Source: Gyrodactylus bullatarudis (Eukaryota; Platyhelminthes; Monogenea; Gyrodactylidea; Gyrodactylidae). From it: a DNA stretch of 64,000 bases. The position numbers and the translations under genes were made by a program. Shown here piece after piece: positions 20,968 to 33,989 of the stretch; positions within the stretch are counted from its first letter, which is position 1, and each line of letters starts with the position of its first letter. The stretch lies in assembly GCA_012064415.1 (NCBI GenBank), contig SSNU01000101.1:77127-141126 (forward strand), written 5' to 3'. The notes under the pieces were generated by a model that saw only the letters and a list, made by a program, of their open reading frames with translations, ran no database searches and had not been told where the DNA came from.

Positions 20968-23900
20968 TCAATCTTGATCACTGATTACGGGAGCCTCATC
21001 CTCAGAGTAGACACATTCCTCATCATCATCAACAATTTGAGATTTCTTTACTGTAGGTCTAATAGGAGAAGGCGCCTTTTTCACATTAGAGGATTTTTGA
21101 TCCTGTTGATCATGACTTTTACTGTCTCCATTGCAACCGGGAGTGGGAGAATCCTCATCAATTTCAAGACATTTTTTATCTTCTTCCTTATTGTCATCTT
21201 CGGCCTCATCTATTTCGTCTGATTCCTCAGTTTCTTCCTCATTAGGAGTCTCTTCTTCCTCTTCATCAGATTTTGGTTCTTCTTCATCTTCTTCCTCAGT
21301 ACTATCCTCGTTGTAACGACTCTTAACTCGACTTCTCCCAGACATCCTGTAACAAAAAGAGGATGGTTACAACTTCTCTAGATGCATTGATGAAATGATC
21401 AATTTTTTGTTAACTGAGCAAACAGTATTTACCGAGTTGGTTCAGATTTTTTACGTTTAACAGGTTTTGCATAATCATCTGATTCGTCACCACTAAAGGC
21501 TACTCGCAACTTCTTTGTAGGTCTTACATTGCGACCGCTACGAGTTGTTTGTCTTCTCTGTGACCAAGGTTCGTCTTCGGATTCGGGATCAGATTCTTCT
21601 GCTGTGCTATCGTCGTCAGGAACAAAATCTTCTCCACTATCATCGTCAGTTTTCTTTTTTTTGCCAATTCTTGGAGCTGATTTCAGGGGACTGTTTGTTT
21701 TGTGTAATTTAGGCCGACCATCAGGACCACATTCTTCGTCTTCATCTTCTGCGCCACTTTGACCATTCGAGTTTGGCTTCACGTTTTCTTCTTCATCATC
21801 TGAGAATTCTGAATCAACTGCTTTGTAAACTTCGTTGATGTTATAACTGACCACTTTGGTGGCTGCTCGTCGCTTACTCTTTACCTGAATATTACCAAGT
21901 TAATTTTAATTTAAACAGGGGTCAAAATAATGATATTCTAGCAGTTAAACCTTTCGTGAGATTAACCACATTCACTATATATTATATAGGTAATTAGATA
22001 GAGAATATTTTTAATAATTCAAAATTACTTCAGGAACAGATGATGCATCACTATAGCTGAGATCCTCTTCGACACTGTCATCATCGATAAACTTTTTTCT
22101 GCGTTTCCTCTGGGGTTTGGAAGGGCCACTTCTCCTCCCACGACTAGAGGAAACACGACCACTAGGACGTTTCGCTTTCTTCCTCCTACTGGAACAATCA
22201 TAATCTGGATCTGATTCACTGGTACAATCGGAGGAGTATTGTCGTGATCGACTTTTGATCCTACCACTAGATCGGGTACCAGCTTTTGAGGATCTAGGCC
22301 GAAGTCTCACATCAGGTACATAATCAGAGTTGTCCTTTTCATCGTCATTTTCCGATTCTTCCGCGGACTCTCCGTCGTCTTCTTCTTCTTGGGAGCTTTC
22401 AGCAAGATTATCCAGATTCAGACCTAGGAGGAATTGTATTATGAGAAAATCAGACTATGAATAAATTGAACTCACCGGCCTTATCTTTGGCCGCTCTATC
22501 ACCAGCGGAGATAATATTGCTCATGCTGATATTGATAAATTTCAGACGATCTTCCATCTTTTTCTTGACCGTATGCTCTTTCTGTTGTGTCTCAAGATCA
22601 CTGATGCGTGTACGAATTGAGTCAATCAACTTTTTATGACAACACCTTGGACAAAACCAGTCCCCATCGGGAATGATGAGAAGAGCCGGAGTAAGACACA
22701 TGGCATGATGACCTAGATCACATTCATCGCATAGAAGAAGCCATTCTGGTCGATCAGACTTTGAACAGATTTGACAAGGAGTTTCTTCTTGCTTCTCTGT
22801 TTGGATTTTCTTCATGTTCTTGTGACGGAGGAGATTTCTGCCGATTTTGGCCTCTTTGAAATCTTCATCGTCGTCATCAGACTCAGATTCGATTTCAACA
22901 GAAGAGGTAGAAGCATCCGAGAAATCTTCTGCATTATTTTGAGTCTCTTCGAGCTCCTGGAGAAATGCCTCATCATCAGTCTCTTCCTCAGCGTCTGAAT
23001 TGTTCTTACCCCGAGCACGACCACGTTTACCGCCAGTCTTTTTCTTGGAATTTTTTTCCACAGTTTTGACAATCTTTAAAACTATTAAAAAAACAATAAT
23101 TAATTAATTCGAGTTAATCAAGATGAAATAAACTAACTTTCCTTTTCGGCTTTCTTATTCTTTTTGGAGGAGCTGGATCTTTTGTTCGATTTAACTTCGG
23201 GTGTAAAATAAGCAACTGGCTTCCTAGACCGACCACTCCTTCGTAGACTCAACTCTGCTGAGTCGTCTAGAGAATTTTCCTTTTTAGATTTTTTCTTTGG
23301 TGTGACCTGATCAGAGTTTTCTTCTGTATTATCAACAAGTGTATGATTTTGAGGAGATTCTTCCTCTTCTTTTTTCGTATCAACTATTTTTTCATGTTTA
23401 ACTTCATCATCGGGTTTATCATTGACAGGTGATTGCTCGTCTACTTCTTCTTTACAGGGTAAATCTTCTGAAGTCATTGATTCAGATCCAATACTCTCAG
23501 GAACTTCAGGTCTAAAAGTTCAAATAAAAAAAATTGAAAATTGAATATACTTTATATCGAGATTTTCACAATCCTCGTCCCATCTCTGATTTATCTGCTT
23601 TAGGTCTTCTTCTTCTTCTTTAACATTTGGACTTTTATTGTTGTCTGTGCCAAGAACTTTCTGGAGAGATTGATCAGGAGGAAATTCACTCTCGAGTTTG
23701 AAGGCCAAGGATTTGGCTTCTTCAAAATCCTCAGTGATAAACTAAAAATCATAAAACTAATAAAAATGAGACTACCCACCTCTAGAATTTCTTCCTCGGT
23801 ATCCTCTTTGTATAACAAAAAATTGAACTCATGATCGACAAACATCCAGTACAGCTTTCCAAGGATATCTTGGCCCAACGGTTGTCTTCTATATTCCAGA

Positions 23901-24411
23901 CACTCGTTCTTTGAAGCCATCTTTGTCTTGAAATTTTCGTTGTAGTCACTTTGAGATTGCAGTAGCATTAAAAATATAAAGGCTTTGTCTTTTGGCTTGA
24001 TGGAAAGATAAACTTCATTTGAGGACAAGTCCTGCTTGTTGAGACTCTCAGCTATATGAAGAATTTTTTCATCTGTGGATGAAAGATTTGAAATAAATCG
24101 ATGCAATGAACGTGTCCATTTATCCAATGTGGCTTTTCTTTTTAGTTTACTGAGTAATTTTATGTGAAGAGTAGACCAATTATTTGGAACGGACTGATTA
24201 TCTGATAAAATTTCACTGAGCTGCTTGAATGTAAAATAAATTTCAAAATCCTTGTGAAAAAGTTCAAGAAACGAGCACATTTCAGCAAATTCGGAATATT
24301 TTCGTACGTCATCTCTGTTGGCAATTCTAAATAGTAAATTTTTTCAATAAATTACACTTTTGTTGAGACAGCATCCGCATGTTCCTCTTCATTTTTGAGA
24401 TCAGAGTCCAT
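20968..24411 (-). CDS. RSF1: RSF1 (remodeling and spacing factor 1), chromatin remodeler subunit
   Basis: Eight exons on the minus strand: 24411-24356, 24326-23780, 23741-23551, 23511-23138, 23081-22476, 22423-22029, 21884-21433, 21346-20968. All phases agree and give 999 aa. RSF1 pairs with the ISWI ATPase (SNF2H) to assemble and space nucleosomes. The N-terminal region (about residues 30-200) has the WHIM-type features CSFLELF, LHIKLLSKL and RRQPLGQDILGKLYWMFVD. The PHD finger starts at about residue 492 as CQIC...CDEC...H..C...CPRC (Cys4-His-Cys3), followed by a helix ending in KFINISMSNII, as in RSF1. The remainder is acidic and Ser/Lys-rich with basic patches. Shorter than human RSF1 (about 1440 aa). 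Introns are 29, 38, 39, 56, 52, 144 and 86 nt. Confidence 0.92.
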
Positions 24412-24554
24412 TACTGATTCTTTATATTCATTTAAAAAGGTCAAATAAAAACTGTTTTTAAACAAAAAATATTTGGATGTGATTTTTGTTTAAATATAAA
24501 TTGCAAACTCATCTGGTGTAATTGCTATGCAATGTTAAATTAAGTGAATGAATA
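24412..24554. promoter_or_regulatory. Divergent promoter region between RSF1 and the first slo exon
   Basis: 143 bp separate the RSF1 start codon (24411) and the start codon of slo copy 1 (24555). AT-rich, no certain TATA box. Inferred from geometry. Confidence 0.45.
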
Positions 24555-25646
24555 ATGCCAAGCAATTCCTCACACCCATATCAATGTCCTAAAGATATTC
24601 GATATATATGGTTTATTTTATCCATCTTTCTAACATGGACAATAGGCTTTTTGCTAAGCATCCTCTGGAAATATATCATGACTCAGTTTAGGAAAAAATC
24701 TTCAAAACTCTCTAAAGCAATTAAAGAGTTTATGATGCAATTACTTTCTGGTCAGTATAACACTGGAAAAGTTATTTGCATACTTTACTTCTTAGCAAGC
24801 TGCATCTCATTTGGCCTCTACCTTTATGATATAAACACGTTAAACTTTAGAGTCGACATTTGTATACCTTTTATTGAGAATGTCTCACACATGATATCCG
24901 TTATAATTGATACCTTTTTCGCCATACACTTCCTAATTACCTATATTGCTGAAAATGATAAAATTATATTCTGGTTTAGGAGAGAATCCTTTATAAATTG
25001 TCTTTCATTACCGCCAAATTTTCTGGGAATGTTTCTTGAAAAAAATTGGGCTGGCATACAGTTCGTGAGAGCCTTCAGAATTTTGGAATTCCATGAAATC
25101 CTTCAATACTTGAATATCATTCAATCAGGATCATCAGTTCGATTTTGCCAATTATTGAGCACTTTCTTGAGTCTAATTCTCGGTGCTGGTGGGATAATCT
25201 TCCTAGTGGAAATATCTGGAGATTTTCCAGACTTTTCCAACCCCAATCATGAAATGAATTATTTTAATGCCCTTTATTTTGTTATTGTCACTCTTACCAC
25301 AGTTGGTTATGGAGACGTTGGATGTAAAACGACAACTGGAAGATGTTTTATCATATTCTTTATTCTGTTTGGCTTAGTAGTGTTTGCCAATTCAATACCG
25401 GAAGTGGTGGAAATAATTCTTGCTCGTGAACAGTACAGTGGCAGACTCGATTTTGGTGCTCACAAAAAGTACGTCTTTGTCTGTGGCTATATAACTTCTG
25501 AGTCAATAGAAACATTTCTAAATGATTTCCATCACGAAGATAGAGATAATATTGACATTTTTGTTGTGATATTGCATCATATTAATCCAGATGCACGATT
25601 GAAGGCTCTGATAAAAAATGTTACATCAAGAATTGTATTTTTTAAA
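24555..25646 (+). CDS. slo: slo (BK channel) alternative 5' exon, copy 1: divergent membrane domain
   Basis: A single uninterrupted exon of 364 codons codes for an S0-S6 membrane region and the first part of RCK1. It ends with FFK and a phase-0 donor GTAAGT at 25647. The selectivity filter TVGYGD is at residues 249-254. S4 reads GIQFVRAFRIL: by eye it keeps R172 and R175 (BK R210, R213) but has Q169 where BK has R207. Other voltage-sensor positions are also changed: S115 (BK D153), T129 (R167), N148 (D186). The glycine pair in S6 is Phe-Gly (272-273). Two aspartates in the RCK1 stretch NDFHHED (324, 329) match the RCK1 Ca2+ site. Without splicing only four more codons follow before a stop. 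It can join the exon at 49728 in frame; whether it does is unknown. It is intact, so a pseudogene is less likely. Confidence 0.85.
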
Positions 25647-26380
25647 GTAAGTTACTTGTAAGTAGATTATGAAAATATTTTAAAATAAAAGAAATAAATT
25701 GTAATTTGATATTTGCGAAAAAGTTCAATTACATTCAATCCATATACAAGTTTACATTGGGAAATTGGATATTCTTCATTATTACCCCACGGAATCAATT
25801 TAGTTTTTTCGTTAAAATCTTGAAAAAATTAAGCCTAAATACTATTTAATACACCACTGGAGTAGTACGGACATAAAATTACTAGAATTTCTTTTATAAT
25901 TTTGAATTAATGTTTTCTTCTATCATTATTATTATTATTATTCAGTGTTAAAAAGATAAATTATAATAAATTTAATGTGCGTGTAACTATATAAAATAAA
26001 ATATATAGGAAAAAAACTACCTTGAAATCTGGTTGGATAACATGAACATAACTAATCATAATCAATGATTGGTTCTTTAAATGCCTATCCAATCTAGTGG
26101 CAAAATATATCCCTTTTCTTTCCATAAATAAAAACATAGTATCAAGTGATAATAATAATAACAGTGACGCCAAGTTTTGTTTAAATTTTGGATATCAGGG
26201 AGCTTTCGCGCATTCATTGCTCCTTTGGATTTTTGGAAAATACTTCAAGGATGATTTTGACCCTAGCGCAAACTCCATGACTGGCTGAATTAGTCAAATT
26301 TTGGAGAAGAACATTTTTAAAAGCCAAACGTTGAATTAAAGAAAATCTTGTAATGACTTTGATGGATATTGTCTTGAATC
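25647..26380. other. Spacer between the two slo 5' exons; presumed promoter/5' UTR of copy 2
   Basis: 734 bp, AT-rich, no other gene. A 63-codon frame at 26097-26288 has no recognisable domain. If copy 2 has its own promoter, it must be here. Confidence 0.4.
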
Positions 26381-27535
26381 ATGTCGACTACAGAATCTCA
26401 ACCTAGAAATACAGTTTACTGTCAAAGTGATCATAAATGGCATATATTTCTAATGAGCAGCTTTGTCTGTCTTGGGATAGGATTATTTCTCGTCCTCTTG
26501 ACCAGAGTCTATGAATTATGCTATACCATAATCCATCAGCATGATAAACAGTCAAAGTATCATAAACGACTTGATAACTTATCCTGGACAACTGGTCTTC
26601 GAGATTGGGCAGCTGAACTCATTTCAGGTCAACGATTATCAGGACAAATTCTCAGTTCTCTCATATTTGTCACTAGCATTTTATCCTATATTCTCTATGC
26701 AATTGATGCGGTTAGATTCAAGAATCCAGCTTATGGCGGAATGGAATTATGCCTCAAGTTTGAAGAGAACACTGTTCAACAAATTGATCTATTCCTAAAC
26801 CTCATATTCCTTGGCAACTTTTTCATTAGTTTCCTAGCAGCACAAGACAAGCTCAAATATTGGTTCAATTTATTTCCCCTTGTAGACATCTTCACTATAC
26901 CTCCTTCCTTTATGGCCATTTATTTAGAAAGATCATGGTTAGGCTTACGATTTGCAAGATCTCTCAGACTTTTAATGTTGGCTGATGTTCTTCAGTATTT
27001 GAATATTCTCAAAACTACAACGTCTATTCGGTTATGCCAGTTAGTTACTGTTTTCGTGACACTTATATCAGGTGCTGCTGGATTCATTCATCTCATTGAA
27101 AGTTCTGGAGATCCTCCGAATTTCCTAAATCCTAGCAGTCAAATGACCTATTTTAATAGTCTATACTTTACAATTGTAACTATAGCAACTGTTGGTTATG
27201 GGGATGTCTATTGCTCGACAGAATTGGGTAAAGGCTTTATGATAATTTATATCCTTGGCGGTCTTGCTGTATTTGCTAACTCAGTACCGGAAATAGCTGA
27301 AATTGTTGGATCACGGAATAAATACGGTGGATTATATAAGAAGAATTCCGGCCGCAATCACCTTGTCCTCTGTGGATATATAAACTATGAAAGTGTGAAT
27401 AATTTTGTATCTGACTTTCTTCATGAGGACCGTCAGGATATTGATACACAAATTGTCATTCTTCATCACACAGATCCAGATCTACCTTTAGATGGTCTTG
27501 TCAAAAGATGTGGAACACAATTGCATTATTTCAAG
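26381..27535 (+). CDS. slo: slo (BK channel) 5' exon, copy 2: conventional membrane domain
   Basis: One exon of 385 codons: S0 (about 21-41), S1-S6 and the start of RCK1, ending HYFK before a phase-0 donor GTGAGT at 27536. S4 reads LGLRFARSLRLL with R190, R193 and R196 at the BK positions R207, R210 and R213. D136 and D169 keep BK D153 and D186; R167 is replaced by S150. Filter TVGYGD is at 270-275, S6 ILGGLAVFAN, then the RCK1 start LVLCGYINYES. D345 and D350 fit the RCK1 Ca2+ site. Spliced to the exons at 49728 and 59806 it gives a continuous BK-type reading frame. Large-conductance Ca2+- and voltage-gated K+ channel of the plasma membrane. In many animals this region is split by introns; here it has none. 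Confidence 0.92.
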
Positions 27536-30500
27536 GTGAGTATTTTCTTTACCATAACAATATATGAAATAATTCTATATTTTGCCCAAAATTTAATTAA
27601 ATCTCTCAGTCAAATAGGAATTTTGGGTGGAATATTTTATAGAGGTATTATAAAGAGACCTTTATTGGGGTCATTCTAAATGCTGGTCATTCAAAATATC
27701 GCATTTCATTGCCTCCCATGATCTCTATTAACTAGACAGTAAGGATAAATAAAAATTGCAGTCTACAAAATGTAACTGTTCATAACAAATATTGAAAATT
27801 ATTCTGAAAAATAAATTCAAATTTCATCGGTATTAGACAAGATTATTTGTAAAAATTTCAAATGTAACAGTTTTCTTAATTAAAAAAAATTGATTGCTCA
27901 CAAAACGAGTTAAAGTTTTTTCTCAATTTTAAACTTCATTATAAGAGCCAGATAATTTATTCGAAACATGAATAGAACAAGTCAAGATCCATCTGATTTT
28001 TCATTTTTACGTAAAAATCTTTTGATGATAATTGTCGAATAGCAATAAAACTTGTCCTCTCTTTAGATTTTCTCAATATTCATATTCATTAGAGAAAGTC
28101 AATTTTTTCAACTTTTCCCAGCCTCAATCTCATCTTTAAGATAATCAAAAACTAAGTACAGGTTAAGACGCAATATTCTGTCCTATCCAACCGAATAAAT
28201 CATCTCTATAATTTACTTACAGGCAGTATATTTTTTGAAAATTTTACTATTTTTTATATGAAACATTGCTACTTTCTGATCGCCCTACTAATCATCTTCC
28301 GCATCTTTGGCAATGGAATGAAGAGAAATTGGAATTTAGTAATTTGTCTCACTTTGCTCTCACTTTTTTCTATTTTTTTTTGGAAGAAAATTTAGTGATA
28401 GTTAGAACATGTTTCCCACCCAATTTTTCTCCTATCCTTCATTCATTCATTTTTTCAATACTCTATCTGTCTTCACAATTTTTATTTTAATAAAAAAAAT
28501 TTCCTTCATGACACATGTGTGAAAATCTCTTCTTTTCCCCTTTATTTTCTTTCTTACAAACAATCAAGGTTCTTCTTCTCCTCCTCCTTTTTTCAGAGAT
28601 TATTATTTCTTTCAAAAAATAAATTTCTATTGATTATAATTGATTATTATTATTATGGTAGTTATTAATGATTATTATTAGCTGTAATAATATGTAGTAT
28701 ATAGAATAGTGGTGAAGAAAATGTGCTTCAGAACAAACCACCACATTTTTCTCTCTATCATCTCAACGTACTTTAGTTTCCTTTTGGGTTATCTTTAATC
28801 CTTTTACACCTTTTTATCCCCATTGTTGATAAATTATCAATGATAATGCATGTCTGTTTTGTTGATGAAAAAAGAACCTTTCTCTCATTACCTTCTATTA
28901 CTACATGTGTTAAACTTTAATAACCCTCCCTCTGATTTATTTATACCAGATGTCATATGAAATTGTGAAAAATCGAGAAGGATATTGGTTTTTGTGAAAC
29001 AAGCTCGAAAAAAGGTTAAGGCACAAGTATAAATTTTCTGTAACTTTAAGGGTTGATTTTAAAGTAATATCTACACTAAGGTTTAATATTAACCAAAATC
29101 TTTAACACAGTATTCCCATTAGATTGGGTTCCACCAGGAATCGTGAGAAAGTTATCCGAGTTTTCATCCATTGAATCAGAATAGGCTTTATTCAAGCCTA
29201 ACTTGCTCAGGTATGCTTTTATATTGTGAGAATAGCAGCTTAGTTGATATTCTATAATTAATTGGTATCCCATATAAGGAATACAGTTGACAAATTATTT
29301 TATTAATTATAAGTGCCCTCTAATAGCTTTCAGGATACAACTTTGCCCATAATAACTTTGTGGGTTTTTATACCAGTTCTTATACTAAGAGGATCATTGC
29401 TGATAATTTCTTAATCTTTTTACGATCATTGGAAATTTTAGGTAGAATACGGCAAATGAATGGCTATGCAAATGGCTACTACATGAAAATTATGATGTAT
29501 CTTGAAACATCTTACAGCATGTTCGAGGCAATAATTTGTAAAAGAACGTAAAAAATTATTGAAAGTAAAACACTGCTGAAATTGATTGAGATTAATTTTT
29601 TTGAAATGAGAGCCAAATTAGATTTTTTCCCAAAACTATTTATCGATAATTATAATTATGACACGATATTACATTTAGTTCTGTTAAACTGTTTTTTTCC
29701 TTTCATCTAATTTATTCCTCTACTTTTGAGATTTTAAATAATTTATGAATTTAACTCTCTGTCTCTGTTGCAAAACATAATTTCTAGAATCGATCATTAG
29801 TTGCGTCTATGATTTTGTCTACATTTCTAACCATCCCGATTAGACAATGTTTTTATATTTTCTTTACCCCGTGATTTTTGATTAAACCATGCATTAATAA
29901 AAAACCCAAAATTTATCTATTTTTGGATAGAAATAGATGAAAATGGCCATGAAAGTTGACAATAGATAAATAGCAATGTCCCAAAACAAGTGTTTACCTT
30001 TGTTAGTAATATGAGCAATTTATCAAGCTAAAAGTTGCAAGTCCCCTCCAATCGTCGCAGAGAATTTTTTTTCATGACTTGCATTCAGTCTTTTGCTCAT
30101 TACAAATCTAAAGTTATTTTGACGCAATTTTTAGTTCTAGGGTTGAAGCTTTATCTGATAGAGTTCAGGCAATTGCAAATTTGAATTCTATAATAGTTAT
30201 CTTACCTTTTATTTATGGTCTCCAAAAATGTTTTAAATAAAAATTAACCTTCTGAAAGAAAACTGAATTTCATTAAATAAGTAAGCTGAGATTTTTGTGT
30301 ATACCAGGAGAATAATAGATTTCCTATCGAATGGGTGGTAAACAAAGTATTTTCTGAGCTTTGGATGAGTTACAAAGAGTTGCTAAAATGATTTGTGATA
30401 GAAATAATCAAGTTGGACTTTGAAGGCTTTATAAAATTTACAACGATCCTTCGAAGAATTCTTTTTCTTCAGTTCAAACTTCACTGGTCTAATTAAAACT

Positions 30501-33500
30501 CAAATAGGTGGTTAAATTTCAATCAGAGAACAAGATTAAATTTAACTCTGTAACATTCCAAGTAGGATAACACGGGTGGTAGTAAGGTCACAAACTTTAA
30601 TTTAAAAGTTTGAAATGTAAATTTTCATGCTGATTCCGAATCTGTGCTCAGAATTTTCCTTTCTTACAAGATTTGGGAAAAATGTTTACATGTTTGGAAC
30701 ATATTTATTTAAATTGATCTATTTATCCAAAAATTGTTGCTAAATTTCCTGGAAAATTTCCCTATTTTCCAAATTTATTCGCAATTTTGAATGCTTTTCG
30801 AGCTTGTAAACGGTTTAAAAATTGGTCTAACATGCGTGAAATTCTCCCTTTTTTTGATTAATATAAAATTCCCCTTTTAAAATTCAACTTTGTTAAATTT
30901 TCCCAAATCATGTTTGTTCTCTTTTTTCCAGTGTAATTCAAGGATACTTTTTATAAAGTTCACTGAAAAATGTATGAATCATTTTCAGGTAGTATCTCTG
31001 AAATTTCCATGGAAATTTTCATTATCCTTCCAGTGCATTCGCTCTCTTTCATGACTGACTTTTTGCCTTTTATTACAAGTGTGTTTAAATTGATCAATAA
31101 TCGTAATTTGATAATTTCCCCCAGGTATACATACTTAGATACATGTATCTTAGAATATGACATATTCTATTTATGATGCTAGAATGACATTTCTTTTTAA
31201 CATGTTAACATGATTTAATCTACGTAGTATAATCATTGAATTTGAACGAAATTAATCTAGATAAATCCATTTTTCTGACATGACAGGAAAATCAAACTTT
31301 ACGAATTATCAGCCTTCTCTTTCTTCAGTTTCCTACTCAAGACCAATGCAAACTAAAATACGATTTACTCAGGTGGCAAGCAAATCAATTTTTGATCTAC
31401 AAAGTGAAACTATTATTTTTTATTTAAATCAATAATTACCTGACTCAAGGCTATACTAATTACGCCCAATTTCCAAAAACCATATACAAATTAACTACAT
31501 AGACATAATTGGGATAATAGTTGGTCATTTGTTCTATCGACAGGTCTCTTCCAAATTTATTGCCTAGCCTCTTTTATTGAACTTATTTGCCTCTTGAAAG
31601 AGATACTAAATCAATAGACTATAGCTATCAGTGTGTGCATTGGGAACTGATTTGAACATTTTAATTCTGCTAAAATAGATTTCTTTTCTGGAATTTTAAT
31701 TTTATCAAGTCTTTACATCTATATATATATAAATGAAAATAACAATATATACAATGATTTTCATCTTGCCTGATCCGGATAAAAGACCATTATTGAATAG
31801 AAAAAATGTATTATCTCTCTCTTATGAGACTTTTGTTTGAGATAGTAAGAGCTGGACTATGGGGGGGTGAGGGAATGTCTCTCTTGTCATGTGACTCTAT
31901 TTTCCAATACTAAAAAACATTATCTACATTAGAGATTCCCATGATAGTCAAAAGACACACTTTGAACCTTTATCCCTTACAAAACAACCTGATCCATTAC
32001 ACACTCTGATTATTGTTTTTTTTGGAATACATCAACCTGCTAGTTTATAAAAAAATTTTCTCCAATTTTGATTAGACATTAGTTTACCCATTCTATGTGA
32101 AGAGATCATCTTTATCAACATCGAAAAGGTCAGTATAAGTTGGAAATATCGATTAAAAGATTCATAAAAATTGATTTTTCAAACATTTCCTTACGCTTCG
32201 AATGTTTTCCATTAAGAGAATTGTATTCTATTGTCTAATTTACAAAATAATGTAATTATTCACTGATTTGGTAAGCTCTAACACCTCATCTCAGTTCTGA
32301 TCACTTGAATTTTATTCAATCTTTATAAAGGTATAATCATATACATGTGATATCTTATCTTAAACAATTAATGTGTGAGTAGAGAACTGCGATTTTATGA
32401 TAATTTATTTTTTTCTGATTTTGAATTTCGAAAATGCTCCCATTTTTCTACTTTTTCAATCTTTGAAATTCGCATTTATTCGTAAAAAATCTTCGGGTCA
32501 ATTAATTACCCTCGAAATAATGGAAAATTATTTTTGTCTAATTTAAATCTCAGATATCATCATTATAACGCTTCAATTCTGTAAAATCTACAAAATTTTG
32601 AGAAAGTGGAGAACTGGGGGATTTCCGAAATCAAAAGAATAGCCTACTTTCGGCCAGATTGGAATTTTTATTTGATTGTTTTTCATTATCTCTAATTCCT
32701 GCCTTAGAGGTACAATATCCAACTTATTTCTTCGTATTATTTATTGAAAAATGATAATAGATATTTCCCTAATCCCCAAAACAAAAACTAAAGACATCTC
32801 AATTTAGTATCTAAAATACTTATTAGAAGAACAAAAATATTCTTAGAATTCCTCTTCTTGATTAAGATGAATTTTTAATTGTAAAAAACTGTAATTTTGT
32901 GGTAGGTAAACATTTTTTTGGGTGGTTACATTTTCCTTTCTCGTGTTGCTCATTTGTGAGTCATGTGTGAGCAGGTAGGTACAACTTGTCAAGTCGAAAG
33001 AATAGGAAAACAACTAGTGAATACTCTCCTTGTAGAATCATTGCTGTATTAAATTCATCAACATTTCCCTTTCTAAATTTCCAAAGTGTACAATGATACA
33101 GACAATGATGATGATCATCATCTCAAGTGCATGAATCTCTCTTGCCCATGAAAATAAGGCAAATTGCTGCTTATTCCAGATACGAAACAATGGTAGATAT
33201 TTTTTACAAAGTTCATGAAATCCTCTTCCCTAACATAAATTTTAGTGTGTTTTATTGATGGGTTTTACTCAGATTTTAAATCATTTACTGAATTTCTGTA
33301 CCTTTCCATGATAATTTCTAATCAACAACTCGAAAATTGAATAAAAACGTCTTGGAACAGAATTAGGCCATTTTTCGAATTTCAAATTTTCAAATTTTGA
33401 AACTGGTAGATTTCAATAACTGAAAGATCAAAATTCATTATCTAGTATCACACCTAGTAGACTTTTTTCCAAAATTACTAAACTGCGCGTAGATATTATA

Positions 33501-33719
33501 AATATAATCTCCTAGAATTCTATTATTATCCCACCAAATTTTGCTTCAAAATACCTTTTAATGCTCCTGGAATAAGATAAGAAAATTTTCAAATTATAAC
33601 CATTTTTAATGTTTTATGTTCATAATTTTAACTTGAATCCACAGCAAAAATGACTTATATCCTATCAAAAAATGTTTTTCAATGATTAAAAATAAAATTT
33701 CTCTTATTAATAATAATAT

Positions 33720-33810
33720 AGGGTTAATTCCAAAAATCACCCCAAGAATTTATTTTTCCAATAATCACCACAAAAATTTCCAAAAATCACCCCAAAAATT
33801 TTCAAAAGAA
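33720..33810. repeat. Short degenerate tandem repeat
   Basis: Three to four units of the type CCAAAAATCACCCCAAAAATTT follow one another (33729 to about 33803), with variable copies. No function seen. Confidence 0.5.
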
Positions 33811-33989
33811 AATACTTTTATAAATAACAATCAATAATTATAATTATATTGAACACTAAATATTTTTTGTTAGACAAATAACTTATATTTCAATAAAAAT
33901 AGTAAATACAAAATAAAATAGTATAATCATTGTTGAGTTTCACATTAAAAAAAAAATTATTAAATAAAAATAATGTTCGATCAATTTCA

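Noticed and set aside
24555..25646. Calling slo copy 1 a pseudogene
   Set aside because: The frame is intact over 364 codons, with filter, S6 and RCK1 start conserved and a good donor. Charge loss is confined to the voltage sensor.
29076..29551. Facing short frames on both strands, possibly a transposase piece
   Set aside because: No motif of any transposase or other family could be recognised; composition resembles the surrounding intron.
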